Origin: CAADGV01 sp040290295
GTDB taxonomy: Bacteria > Bacteroidota > Ignavibacteria > UBA10030 > UBA6906
Direction of reading: 5' to 3'
DNA: 64,000 bases
Assembly: GCA_040290295.1 (NCBI GenBank)
Contig: PSMW01000016.1
Location: forward strand, 14,324-78,323
Shown: positions 45,100-53,536 of the stretch, piece after piece
How positions within the stretch are numbered: the stretch's first letter is position 1
Layout of the letters: every line of letters starts with the position of its first letter
Made by a program: the position numbers and the translations under genes
Notes under the pieces: generated by a model
What the model saw: only the letters and a program-made list of their open reading frames with translations
The model's database searches: none
Told to the model about the DNA's origin: nothing

Positions 45100-46182
45100 C
45101 TATTTCACAACCATCATCCGCCGCGTTTGCGTGAACGTCCCCGCCTGCATTTTCGCAAAATAGATTCCGCTGGGAACGGACTCGGCGTTCCACTGCACTG
45201 CGTATGTGCCCGGTTCTTTCACGTCCTGCACAAGCGTTGCCATTTCTTGACCGAGAAGATTGTACACCTTCAAGGACACGAACTCAGCGCGCGCCACTTG
45301 ATACTCGATGACCGTCGTCGGATTGAAAGGATTGGGATAGTTCTGCTTCAGTGCGAACTCGGAAGGAAGCTGCTCGCTGATACGTACATCGGTCGGCAAC
45401 GGTCCGCTCCACGAGGCTGATCCTGGACTGATCCTGATAACGCCGCTATTGGGCTGCAGCGTATCGGCCGCGGTTACCTGCACCGAAGCAGCGTTCCGCG
45501 CGATGAACTGATAACTGACGGTCGCTCCCGTCGAGGCACCGGAGTAGCGATCGACACGCCGAATGCGTAATGCCTGATGCGAACCAAAGGTGCCCGGCAG
45601 GGTCAGCGTGCCAAATCCATCGACGGTGTTCCTAACAACGTGATTCGTCGCTTGATTGACGAAAGGAGACCCGCCGACGGTAACCAAGAGAGTTTCGACA
45701 TACGTGGTGGTCCACTCCGTTCCTAAGGTCATGGGAAGTTGGTAAAACACTTCAGCGGGTGTGTTGGTCCTCCTTAGGATTGCCGTACCAAAAATGGTCT
45801 GGCCGTCGCCTGCTGCACCGGGGTTCAGTAAGTTTGTCGAAAGCGCGAGATACTGATACACGGTGCCCGTAATACCAAAAAGCGTTTGACGCGTACGCAG
45901 CGCGTGGGTCGCACCGGGGAACCAACTTGCGTAGGGCGTGCCGGACACAGCGACGCTCGTCAACGTGTCGAGCACATGCGTCGCAAGAGTGCTGAAGTTC
46001 CACGTGTTGGCTGTGCTGCCGGGTGTTCCGATATTGGCTGTCGTTGTCAGCGTATCAATGCGATTGACAAGCGAATTGCCTACGGTCAATCGCGCCGATA
46101 CGTCTGCTGCCGTAATGGTAACCTGCGCGAGTGACGATCCTACCACAACAACAGTAAGAAGCAAAGCGAACAATGACTTCAT
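45100..46182 (-). CDS. T9SS-sorted secreted protein
   Basis: This 360-aa protein has a signal peptide (cut near SSLAQ), a beta-rich middle with no known fold, and a C-terminal T9SS type A sorting domain: FALKQNYPNPFNPTTVIEY, ending GIYFAKMQAGTFTQTRRMMV. It should be exported by T9SS and attached to the surface or released. AAGGAGGAGGT stands before the ATG. It has no close neighbours on its strand and reads away from the TonB genes. The middle is unrecognised. Confidence 0.85.
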   Translation of the reverse strand: MKSLFALLLTVVVVGSSLAQVTITAADVSARLTVGNSLVNRIDTLTTTANIGTPGSTANTWNFSTLATHVLDTLTSVAVSGTPYASWFPGATHALRTRQTLFGITGTVYQYLALSTNLLNPGAAGDGQTIFGTAILRRTNTPAEVFYQLPMTLGTEWTTTYVETLLVTVGGSPFVNQATNHVVRNTVDGFGTLTLPGTFGSHQALRIRRVDRYSGASTGATVSYQFIARNAASVQVTAADTLQPNSGVIRISPGSASWSGPLPTDVRISEQLPSEFALKQNYPNPFNPTTVIEYQVARAEFVSLKVYNLLGQEMATLVQDVKEPGTYAVQWNAESVPSGIYFAKMQAGTFTQTRRMMVVK

Positions 46183-46915
46183 ACCTCCTCCTTATGGTTA
46201 TTTGAGTAAGACAGCTGTGCATGAGCGATGAATTCTAGACTCGAATAACGTCCCCCCAACGTGGTCTGCGAGGCAACTCGACAGTGCAAACGGAAATCAG
46301 TCGAACTCTCTGCGCCTAAGCTATCGTTCTCGACAATGAAAAGCAAGCCCACACAACGGCCGGAGGAACCGGAGAATGTGCGGGCAGTCGAGCGATGATG
46401 AAATCAAGCAGTTCAGTGTAGAATGGCCACTCCGTTCGTTCCGGTGTGCGGTCCGGAAGAAAGGCTGTAGAAGGAAAAAAACCGCTGGGCAGTGCATGGA
46501 ACGATGCGCCCATTTTCCCGGCAGAGAACTTCATTTACGTCCCCCCGCGGAGGAAACCGATCCAAAAGAGGTGTGTAGCATGACGCAATGCAAATGGATT
46601 GGGATAGGTTTGCACCAAGCTGAAGCCGCGCATCTGCTGCTCGTTGGGGGAGATACTTGTCGTCAATTCAGTCGCTGTAAGCGTGATGAACGTGCTCTGA
46701 CCGTTGGAGCTGTTGGTGATGCCTTGAGTTCCTCCGGCGTTTGCAATGATACTGCCGAGCGATCGCTTACACCACCGAATGCCCGCTCTGTATTGCCTTC
46801 CCCCCGCCGCTTCTGTATATTGACGCAGAGGATAAGGGGAGCCTCCGCTGATGCATCGGCCGAGGCTTTTATCGTTTCCGCAATGAACGCATGTTCATCA
46901 CTACTGACCCTGTGT
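46183..46915. other. Intergenic region with a T9SS sorting-domain remnant
   Basis: About 730 bases without an intact gene. On the minus strand around 46590-46770 a reading gives ISPNEQQMRGFSLVQTYPNPF, the linker and YPNPF core of a T9SS sorting domain, but the motif breaks off at FALRHA and no start is found. This is probably the tail of a lost secreted-protein gene. I see nothing else supportable here. Confidence 0.5.
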
Positions 46916-47422
46916 ATGCGCTTCGAGTGGCGATTTTTCCTCGTCGGTGTACTTCTCTTGCCGAGTTGCGACACGGGTCTCTCGCCGTTGAACGAACCGT
47001 CGGGCTTTCGCGGGGTGGTGCGCTTTCGGAATTGGCCTCCACCCGACAGCGTCCGTGAAATCCGTATCGTCGCCTTCGAGCGCTATCCGACCGACAGCGC
47101 GGGCATCATCGCCACTCTCCTTGCAGGGCAAGCCGCCGTCTATCCGGAATTAGAACGCCGCCTCCCGAGGTTTGTGGACAGTATCGAGTATGAGTTCACA
47201 ACAAAGAAAGGTTTGAACTTGAAGGTCACGAACTACCAGTACGTGATCGTCGCGCAGCAATATGGATCAAACGTGCTTGCCGACTGGCGTCCTGCGGGGG
47301 TGCACAGCAGGCGTCCGAATTCTTTCGACCCTGCACCGGTCCGGGTACTCCTTCACCGCATCATTCCTAACATCGATATCGACGTGGATTTCAACACCCC
47401 CCCTCCACGGCCATGGCGCTGA
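46916..47422 (+). CDS. Small lipoprotein upstream of a TonB-dependent receptor
   Basis: This 168-aa protein starts MRFEWRFFLVGVLLLPSCDT, a short signal with lipobox LPSC. The mature part resembles a beta-sandwich (GFRGVVRFRNWPPPDS, VREIRIVAFERYP). No family recognised. The start could also be the ATG at 46883. It overlaps the TonB-dependent receptor by 10 bases, so both are translationally linked, and it may be an accessory surface lipoprotein of the receptor. Confidence 0.7.
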   Translation: MRFEWRFFLVGVLLLPSCDTGLSPLNEPSGFRGVVRFRNWPPPDSVREIRIVAFERYPTDSAGIIATLLAGQAAVYPELERRLPRFVDSIEYEFTTKKGLNLKVTNYQYVIVAQQYGSNVLADWRPAGVHSRRPNSFDPAPVRVLLHRIIPNIDIDVDFNTPPPRPWR

Positions 47423-49602
47423 TCGTGTGCATGCTGTGCCTTTCCGTGTTCAGTCCGGCATTGATGTTGGCGGCAGGTGGAACCATTACAGGACGCGTCA
47501 CGACCGAAGCCGATGAACCGATCGAAGGAGTGACTGTTGCGTTGCACGGAACAGTACGCGGCGCGGTGACCAATGCCCAGGGAATGTTCCGCATCGTCGA
47601 TGTGCCGAACGGTCGCTACACTCTCACGTTTTCCATGGTCGGCTTTCAACGCGTGCGCGTCAGCGGCACTCTTGTGAACGAGGGAGAGGAAACATTCCTC
47701 TCTGTGAGGATGAAAGAAGCACCGCTCCAAACCGAGCAGGTCATCGTTACCGCAAGCAAGCACGAGCAATCTCTTGCTGAGGTCCCTGTAAGCATAGCAG
47801 TCTTGGATGCTTCACTGATACATGCTCGCAACGCCGTCACGCTCGATGAAGCGTTGCGCTACGTTCCCGGCGTGAACATGACCGGACCGCAAGCGAACAT
47901 CCGTGGTTCGAGCGGCTACAGTCTTGGTGCAGGAAGCCGCGTGCTGATGATGTTGGACGGCATCCCCTTCATCGCAGGCGATACGGGTGAACTCTTGTTG
48001 GAGATGATTCCCCTCGGCAGCATCGAACGTATCGAGATCGTCAAAGGCGCAAGCTCTGCGTTGTATGGATCGAACGCCCTCGGCGGCGTCATCAACATCA
48101 TCACCAAACCGATTTCCTCTACACCTGAAACGTTCCTCCGCACGTACGGAGGATTCTACAACAAACCGTCGCACGAGCAGTGGCGATGGTCGGACAAGAC
48201 GCGCTTCTTCCATGGACAGTCTGTAGGATTTGCACGAAGAAGTGAAGACTTCGGCTTTGCCTTTTTCCTGTCGCGTCAACTCGATGACGGCTATCGCCAA
48301 AACGACTACCGCCGGCGCTACAATGCGTATGCAAAACTCCGCCAAGAATTTTCCGGATCGTCCGCCCTTACACTCAATGCGGGACTTCTTCATCAGTTCA
48401 GCGGCCAGTTTCTTTTCTGGCGGAGTCTCGACTCGGCTCTCATCCCGCCGGTCAAACACCAAACGGATAATCTGGCGTCCACACGATTCTTCCTTAGCGG
48501 AGTGTTCACCACGATACTCTCCGATCTTGCGTTGCTGACAGCCAAAACAATGTGGTCGAGCAGCCGATGGAGCTTCCAGCAGATGCAGGACAACGATCGC
48601 ACCGAATCTGTGGTCGACGGCTATCGCGTAGAACTGTCTGCGCGTACCGTTGTGAGTGAACGACATACCATCACGTTCGGACTTGAAGCAAACGCCGATG
48701 CGATGAGTGGTGAGATGTTCGAAGCGCGAACCGTTGGTGGGCTTGCCCTTTACGCCCAAGATGAAATCACACTGGCTGATGATGTCGCCCTCACGATCGG
48801 CGCGCGGTATGACTTCCAATCGGTGGGATTGGTAGAGAAGAGTTTTCAGTTCAATCCCAAGTCGGCACTCACATACACGCCTGTGGATGGGACGACACTC
48901 CGGGCTTCGCTCGGTCGAGGCTTCAGGGTACCGTCGGTGGCGGAAGCGTTCATTGCAGCAGGCGGTGGGTTCATTCGTGGTGTGCCGAACACAAGCTTGA
49001 AGCCGGAACAGAGTCTGTCGGTGGAAGTCGGTGTTGCACAATCGCTCGGCGATGCCGGCACACTCGACCTGGCAGCATTTCGTTCCGACTACGACAACCT
49101 CATCGAGCCGGGGCTGATGGTCGGACAACAGACTCTCGAGGTGCAATGGCGAAACGTGACCTCGGCGCGTGTGCAGGGCTTCGAGTCGTCGCTCACGCTC
49201 GCGTTGTTCGACGGCGGTCTGCAGTCTTCACTCGGATACACCTACGTGTATCCTGAAGATCGCACCACGCGCGCCATCCTCAAATATCGCCCGCGCCATT
49301 TACTCTATGGCACCGCTACAGCACGCATCGAGTCATTCACCATCGGTACAGATGTACGATACGTCAGTCGTGTGGACCGCATCGACGATGAATTGGTGGA
49401 AACCGGAATCGTTCCCGATGGCGACGAGCGTACCCACATCATCGTAGCAGACTTTCGGGTTGGAGCAACGTTCTGGATTGCCGGCTTGGATGTGCTGACG
49501 ACCCTTTCCGTCAAGAACGCATTTCAACACAACTATGTGGAGTTGATCGGCAATATGATGCCGCCGCGAACGTACATCATGTCGTTGGAGATACGACTGT
49601 AA
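47413..49602 (+). CDS. TonB-dependent receptor with CarboxypepD-like domain
   Basis: This 729-aa outer-membrane transporter has a signal peptide, a carboxypeptidase regulatory-like (CarbopepD_reg-2) domain (about 24-105; ITGRVTTEADEPIEGVTVAL), a plug (about 115-230; EALRYVPGVNMTGPQ, GSSGYSLGAGSRVLMMLDG), and a C-terminal barrel ending TYIMSLEIRL. Such receptors take up iron complexes, vitamin B12 or glycans. The ligand is unknown. It follows a small lipoprotein by overlap, not a SusD gene, so no clear glycan locus is formed. Confidence 0.9.
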   Translation: MALIVCMLCLSVFSPALMLAAGGTITGRVTTEADEPIEGVTVALHGTVRGAVTNAQGMFRIVDVPNGRYTLTFSMVGFQRVRVSGTLVNEGEETFLSVRMKEAPLQTEQVIVTASKHEQSLAEVPVSIAVLDASLIHARNAVTLDEALRYVPGVNMTGPQANIRGSSGYSLGAGSRVLMMLDGIPFIAGDTGELLLEMIPLGSIERIEIVKGASSALYGSNALGGVINIITKPISSTPETFLRTYGGFYNKPSHEQWRWSDKTRFFHGQSVGFARRSEDFGFAFFLSRQLDDGYRQNDYRRRYNAYAKLRQEFSGSSALTLNAGLLHQFSGQFLFWRSLDSALIPPVKHQTDNLASTRFFLSGVFTTILSDLALLTAKTMWSSSRWSFQQMQDNDRTESVVDGYRVELSARTVVSERHTITFGLEANADAMSGEMFEARTVGGLALYAQDEITLADDVALTIGARYDFQSVGLVEKSFQFNPKSALTYTPVDGTTLRASLGRGFRVPSVAEAFIAAGGGFIRGVPNTSLKPEQSLSVEVGVAQSLGDAGTLDLAAFRSDYDNLIEPGLMVGQQTLEVQWRNVTSARVQGFESSLTLALFDGGLQSSLGYTYVYPEDRTTRAILKYRPRHLLYGTATARIESFTIGTDVRYVSRVDRIDDELVETGIVPDGDERTHIIVADFRVGATFWIAGLDVLTTLSVKNAFQHNYVELIGNMMPPRTYIMSLEIRL

Positions 49603-49642
49603 ATTGGCACCGTTGAGAGAGATCGTGTGAAAGGGAAAAGAT

Positions 49643-50515
49643 ATGAGAAGCTACAGCGTTCGATTTTTCCGCGTCCTCATCTTCGCCATTCTGCTCTTCG
49701 GCATCGCTTCCTGCAAGAAAGCAACCGAGCCGGAAGGCGTACAAGAATCCCGCGTTCACACGCGCACAGCGTGGTCGCCAGACGGAAGGCAGATCGCCTT
49801 TACGGCAACCATCGAAGGTGTTCGCGGGATCTACGTGATCGACACGAGCGGAACGAACCTTCGGCGAGTACATCAAGGGGATGCTGAGGGCGTCGCATGG
49901 TCGCCAGACGGACGATGGCTCGTTTTCTCTCAAGCGAGAACTATCTACAAAATCGGCTCGAGTGGAGATAGCCTCGCTCAAGTGACGACACGTACTCCCA
50001 GCATTCGTCCTCGTTGGTCTCCTAACGGGACTCGTATAGCATACGTCCGCGGCGATGAGGTCAATGCAAGCATTATCGTGCTCAATCTCCAGATGATGCG
50101 GGAGACCGATCTGCTCTTTCTCGGCAATGTTCCATCATGGCATCCCAACGGCAAAGAGGTCGTAGTTCTCAACTCTCTGCCGCCCATTTATGGATTTTAT
50201 GCCGTGCACGATTCGACGCTGGCGGTGAGAGAACTCGATTCGTTCGTCTCGCCGGAGCAATGCGACTTCGCCGTTCTCAGTCCATCGGGGGATGCGGTGT
50301 TGTTTGTGAAAAAGGCGCCCTTGTAGTATGCACAGGTTTGGAAACTGGTTTTCCCATCTGGTCAGCTCTCCCAACTGACGGTCGATGGTGGCGACTACCC
50401 TGCATGGAGTCCCGACGGCACGCGAATCGTGTACACGCGAACATCTGCGGGCGACGGAGGACTTTGGATTATGAACGCAGACGGGAGCGGCGCGCGACGA
50501 CTCACATCGCCGTGA
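49643..50515 (+). pseudogene. WD40-like beta-propeller lipoprotein with in-frame TAG
   Basis: This gene of 290 codons encodes a lipoprotein (lipobox IASC) with WD40/TolB-like propeller repeats: TAWSPDGRQIAFTA, VAWSPDGRWLVFS, RWSPNGTRIAYV and, after the break, PAWSPDGTRIVYTR and GLWIMNADGSGARRLT. At codon 228 a TAG (50324-50326) interrupts the same frame, which then stays open and homologous to 50513-50515 (TGA). Translation stops after KAPL, losing two blades. A substitution is the simplest explanation; see findings. Confidence 0.75.
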
Positions 50516-50611
50516 CTTCGCCCGCGTCGACGTGTTGATGTGCGTCGTTCTCACCATCCACGCGGTCTCCTCTGCCTCTCTCAATTCGAAACCTCTTGCG
50601 ACTCGCTGTGA

Positions 50612-52711
50612 TTACTCCTTCCCCGTACCGTTGTTGCGCGTGCCTGTATCGGCTCCTTGCAGAGTGGTGAGCCCATACTTCTCGCTGATGTCGAGCGGAG
50701 GCATGGGACCATCGAGCGGCTTCGCATCGCGTACGTACCAATCGTACCAATCGAGCGTCCGATACAACACATCGATACGGCCGGGTTGTTTGGTGTTGCC
50801 ATGTTGCTCGCCAGGATACTGCACGAGGCGCACAGCCGGATGGCCGTTCACTTTCATGCGACGATACAGTTCCAAGCTCTGGCTCGGATGGACGCGCGTG
50901 TCGGCAAGGCCGCCCATAATGAGTGTTGCAGTCTTGCTCTGGCGTGCATAGTAGATCGGACTCCGCTTCAACGCAAAGTCCCACATCTCTTCGATATGTC
51001 TGCCCGCGTGCACGTAGTATTCTTCCCACGGGATGTCCGTCGTCCCGACCTTACTAATAAGGTTGCTGATGCCGACGAACATGCACACGGCGCGCACCTT
51101 ATCCGTGTAGTACGTGGCAAACCATGCCGAAGCAAAGCCGCCATACGAGCCACCTCCCAAACCAACACGCTGTTTATCCGCAATGCCCTGAGCAACCAAG
51201 AAGTCTATGCCATCGGCGATGTCGTCGAACTCTTTCCCGGCAGCGTCACCAAAACTTGCCGCCGCGAACTCCACGCCGTATCCGGTGCTGCCGCGATAGT
51301 TCGGGTAGAACACCGCATAGCCCTTGTTTGCGAGCACCTGTCCGGGATTGCTGTACGTCGTGAGCCAGTCGTTCGCGTAGTGCGCTTCAGGCCCACCGTG
51401 CACGACAACGATGAGCGGCGAGGGTTTGCCGTTGACCGCATCGACCGGCAAGATCAACAGGCCTTCGATCTCCAACCCATCACGCGCTTTGTAGCGAACC
51501 ACTTCCTGCTTGCCGAGCGTTCGGTCGTCCAGCCAAGGATTCACCTTTGTGAGTCGGTCGAGCTTCTTTCCGTTCCAATAATACACTTCAGCCGAAGAAA
51601 CGGGAGTTCCACCCACGCACGCGAATGCCTTCAGACCCACAGCGAGAGAAATGTCGTCGAATACCACACCGGCTTGCTGCGAGTGAAGAATCACCGAACG
51701 CTCTCTGCCCGACAGCGGCACGACGGAAAGCGATGCGTGCACACCTTCGGCTGAACGGTACACGACGTTCTTGTTGTCCTTCCATCCCACCCATGTTACG
51801 TGACCTCGAAATTTTGCCGGCGTGAGGTTTTTTGCCTCTCCCCCGGCGAGAGGGATGACGAAGACTTGACTTGCGCTATGATCGTTGCGCGTCAGCGCAG
51901 CGTTGTAGGCAAGCGAGCGCCCGTCGGGACTGAACGCATAGTTGCCGAGCTTGCCGGGATTGTCCGTAAGTTGCCGTCGGGTGCCGGTGGCGACATCGAG
52001 CAGATAAATTTTCTGGAACATGTATTGGTGATCGACCAGATTCTGCGCGCTGCCGCCGAACGCAATCTCCTTTCCGTCAGGCGAGAATTCGAGCGACCAC
52101 GCCGTTATATCGTTGGTCAGTTGCCGCAGTCCGCTTGCCTTGCCTCCTGCATCTATATCCACGATGAAGATGGTACGATGCTTCAGGTTTTCTTCGAAAT
52201 AGACGAACTCGTATCCGGCCGCCTTGAGCGCTTTCTCGCGTTCGCTCGGCGGCGTCGTGGCGATGTACGCAAGGCGTCTGCCGTCGGGGCTCCACCGATA
52301 TGCGAGAACCGATGTCGGCGATTCGGTGAGGCGTACCGGTTGCCCGCCGTTTGCCGGCACCATCCACACTTGCGTTTCCTTCTCTTTCTCTCGCCGTGCC
52401 AAGAACGTCACCGCGGAACCATCGGGCCTCCACGCGATTGCCGCCGCACGCTCCTTGCCCGTCACCAGTGGACGGACTTCTTTCGTGAGCGGAGAAACGA
52501 GAAAGAGTTCGACGTATGCCGTGCCCGCTTCGTCATGCGCGGGGCGCTGTGACTCGACAGTGTAGGCAATCCACTTTCCGTCCGGACTGAGTTCAACGCC
52601 GGTAACGCGTTTCGTGTTCGACAAATCCTCTGCAGTGTATGGCTGTAAGGAGAGCGCTTGTTGCGCAAGGAACATGAGTGTCGTGATCACCACGACGAAG
52701 ACGTGTCGCAT
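50612..52711 (-). CDS. S9-family prolyl oligopeptidase / dipeptidyl-peptidase
   Basis: This 699-aa exported serine peptidase has a signal peptide, an N-terminal WD40-like propeller (to about 430; repeats such as LSPDGKWIAYTV and FSPDGKEIAFGG), and a C-terminal alpha/beta-hydrolase domain. The catalytic triad reads Ser522 (GGGSYGG), Asp604 (GLADTRVHPSQS) and His637 (EQHGN). Such enzymes cut acyl-peptides or proline dipeptides. AAGGAGA lies 6 bases before ATG 52711. It converges on the propeller lipoprotein gene. Its substrate is not known. Confidence 0.92.
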   Translation of the reverse strand: MRHVFVVVITTLMFLAQQALSLQPYTAEDLSNTKRVTGVELSPDGKWIAYTVESQRPAHDEAGTAYVELFLVSPLTKEVRPLVTGKERAAAIAWRPDGSAVTFLARREKEKETQVWMVPANGGQPVRLTESPTSVLAYRWSPDGRRLAYIATTPPSEREKALKAAGYEFVYFEENLKHRTIFIVDIDAGGKASGLRQLTNDITAWSLEFSPDGKEIAFGGSAQNLVDHQYMFQKIYLLDVATGTRRQLTDNPGKLGNYAFSPDGRSLAYNAALTRNDHSASQVFVIPLAGGEAKNLTPAKFRGHVTWVGWKDNKNVVYRSAEGVHASLSVVPLSGRERSVILHSQQAGVVFDDISLAVGLKAFACVGGTPVSSAEVYYWNGKKLDRLTKVNPWLDDRTLGKQEVVRYKARDGLEIEGLLILPVDAVNGKPSPLIVVVHGGPEAHYANDWLTTYSNPGQVLANKGYAVFYPNYRGSTGYGVEFAAASFGDAAGKEFDDIADGIDFLVAQGIADKQRVGLGGGSYGGFASAWFATYYTDKVRAVCMFVGISNLISKVGTTDIPWEEYYVHAGRHIEEMWDFALKRSPIYYARQSKTATLIMGGLADTRVHPSQSLELYRRMKVNGHPAVRLVQYPGEQHGNTKQPGRIDVLYRTLDWYDWYVRDAKPLDGPMPPLDISEKYGLTTLQGADTGTRNNGTGKE

Positions 52712-52900
52712 GAAAAGTCTCCTTCGTTGCTTTGGTGTATTGATGGATCGTTGCAGCAGCGATGCTTCTGAAGGGCGCTGCTCTTCAAACACGGATCACT
52801 TCAAAACTATCATTCCGAGAAATGCTCGTGACGCGCTCGACGCCGGCTCTCTGCGATGGATGAATCTGCCCGCTCGCGCGTTGATGATGCAGTAAGCTCG

Positions 52901-53386
52901 CTATGCATGCTTCTTCTGCATCATCCACTCCGGTACAGGTACCGCCACGATCTCGCCTCGTGCTGTTACTTCGTTGAGGATGGCAAGCGTCACCTCGACG
53001 ATGATCTTGCGCTGTCCTGTGTCTTTCACTTTGCCGCGCAATTCCAATTCAGGACCGAGAGGAGTGGGTTTGAAGTAATCGACTTTCAGCGAGGCTGTCA
53101 CATAACGAGGCGCAGGAGCTTCACCAATTTCTCTCCCTCCACGTCGCTCGGCAGCGGCTGCTGCAGTTGCCATGCCGTGACAATCCATCAGCGAAGCGAT
53201 CAATCCGCCATAGACAAAGCCGGGCACGGCAATATGATAGGGCTGAGGGGTAAATCGCGTAACCGTTTCGTCTCCATCCCACTGCGTCTTGATTCGGTGC
53301 CCATGGGGGTTGAGCCTGCCGCAACCGAAGCAATGAGCGAAGTCGTCGGGGTAGAAATCTTGAATATTAGGGGATGATGGTTCCAT
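52901..53386 (-). CDS. PaaI/YbgC-like acyl-CoA thioesterase, hotdog fold
   Basis: This 161-aa single hotdog-domain protein has the conserved CFGCGRLNPHGHRI near the N-terminus, then PGFVYGGLIASLMDCHG as central helix, and DYFKPTPLG in the strand region. Thioesterases of this type hydrolyse various acyl-CoAs. Start at 53386 because homology begins there; no ribosome site is seen. It lies 135 bases from the divergent outer-membrane receptor relic. Confidence 0.8.
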   Translation of the reverse strand: MEPSSPNIQDFYPDDFAHCFGCGRLNPHGHRIKTQWDGDETVTRFTPQPYHIAVPGFVYGGLIASLMDCHGMATAAAAAERRGGREIGEAPAPRYVTASLKVDYFKPTPLGPELELRGKVKDTGQRKIIVEVTLAILNEVTARGEIVAVPVPEWMMQKKHA

Positions 53387-53536
53387 GAGCGTTATTATCA
53401 AGGAGAGAGAGTCATGTGCTGTGAAAAATTACACGAAAGCCGGATAAGCTGCAACAGCAACATCCCTTCATCTTTCACACCAAGGTGAAACGTTGCTCCG
53501 GCTGGCAGATGAGTCTCATGATCGAGGGAGCCTCCC

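Noticed and set aside
47812..49146. A 444-codon minus-strand frame opposite the TonB receptor
   Set aside because: Antisense to an intact receptor; rich in Arg/His/Cys with no domain.
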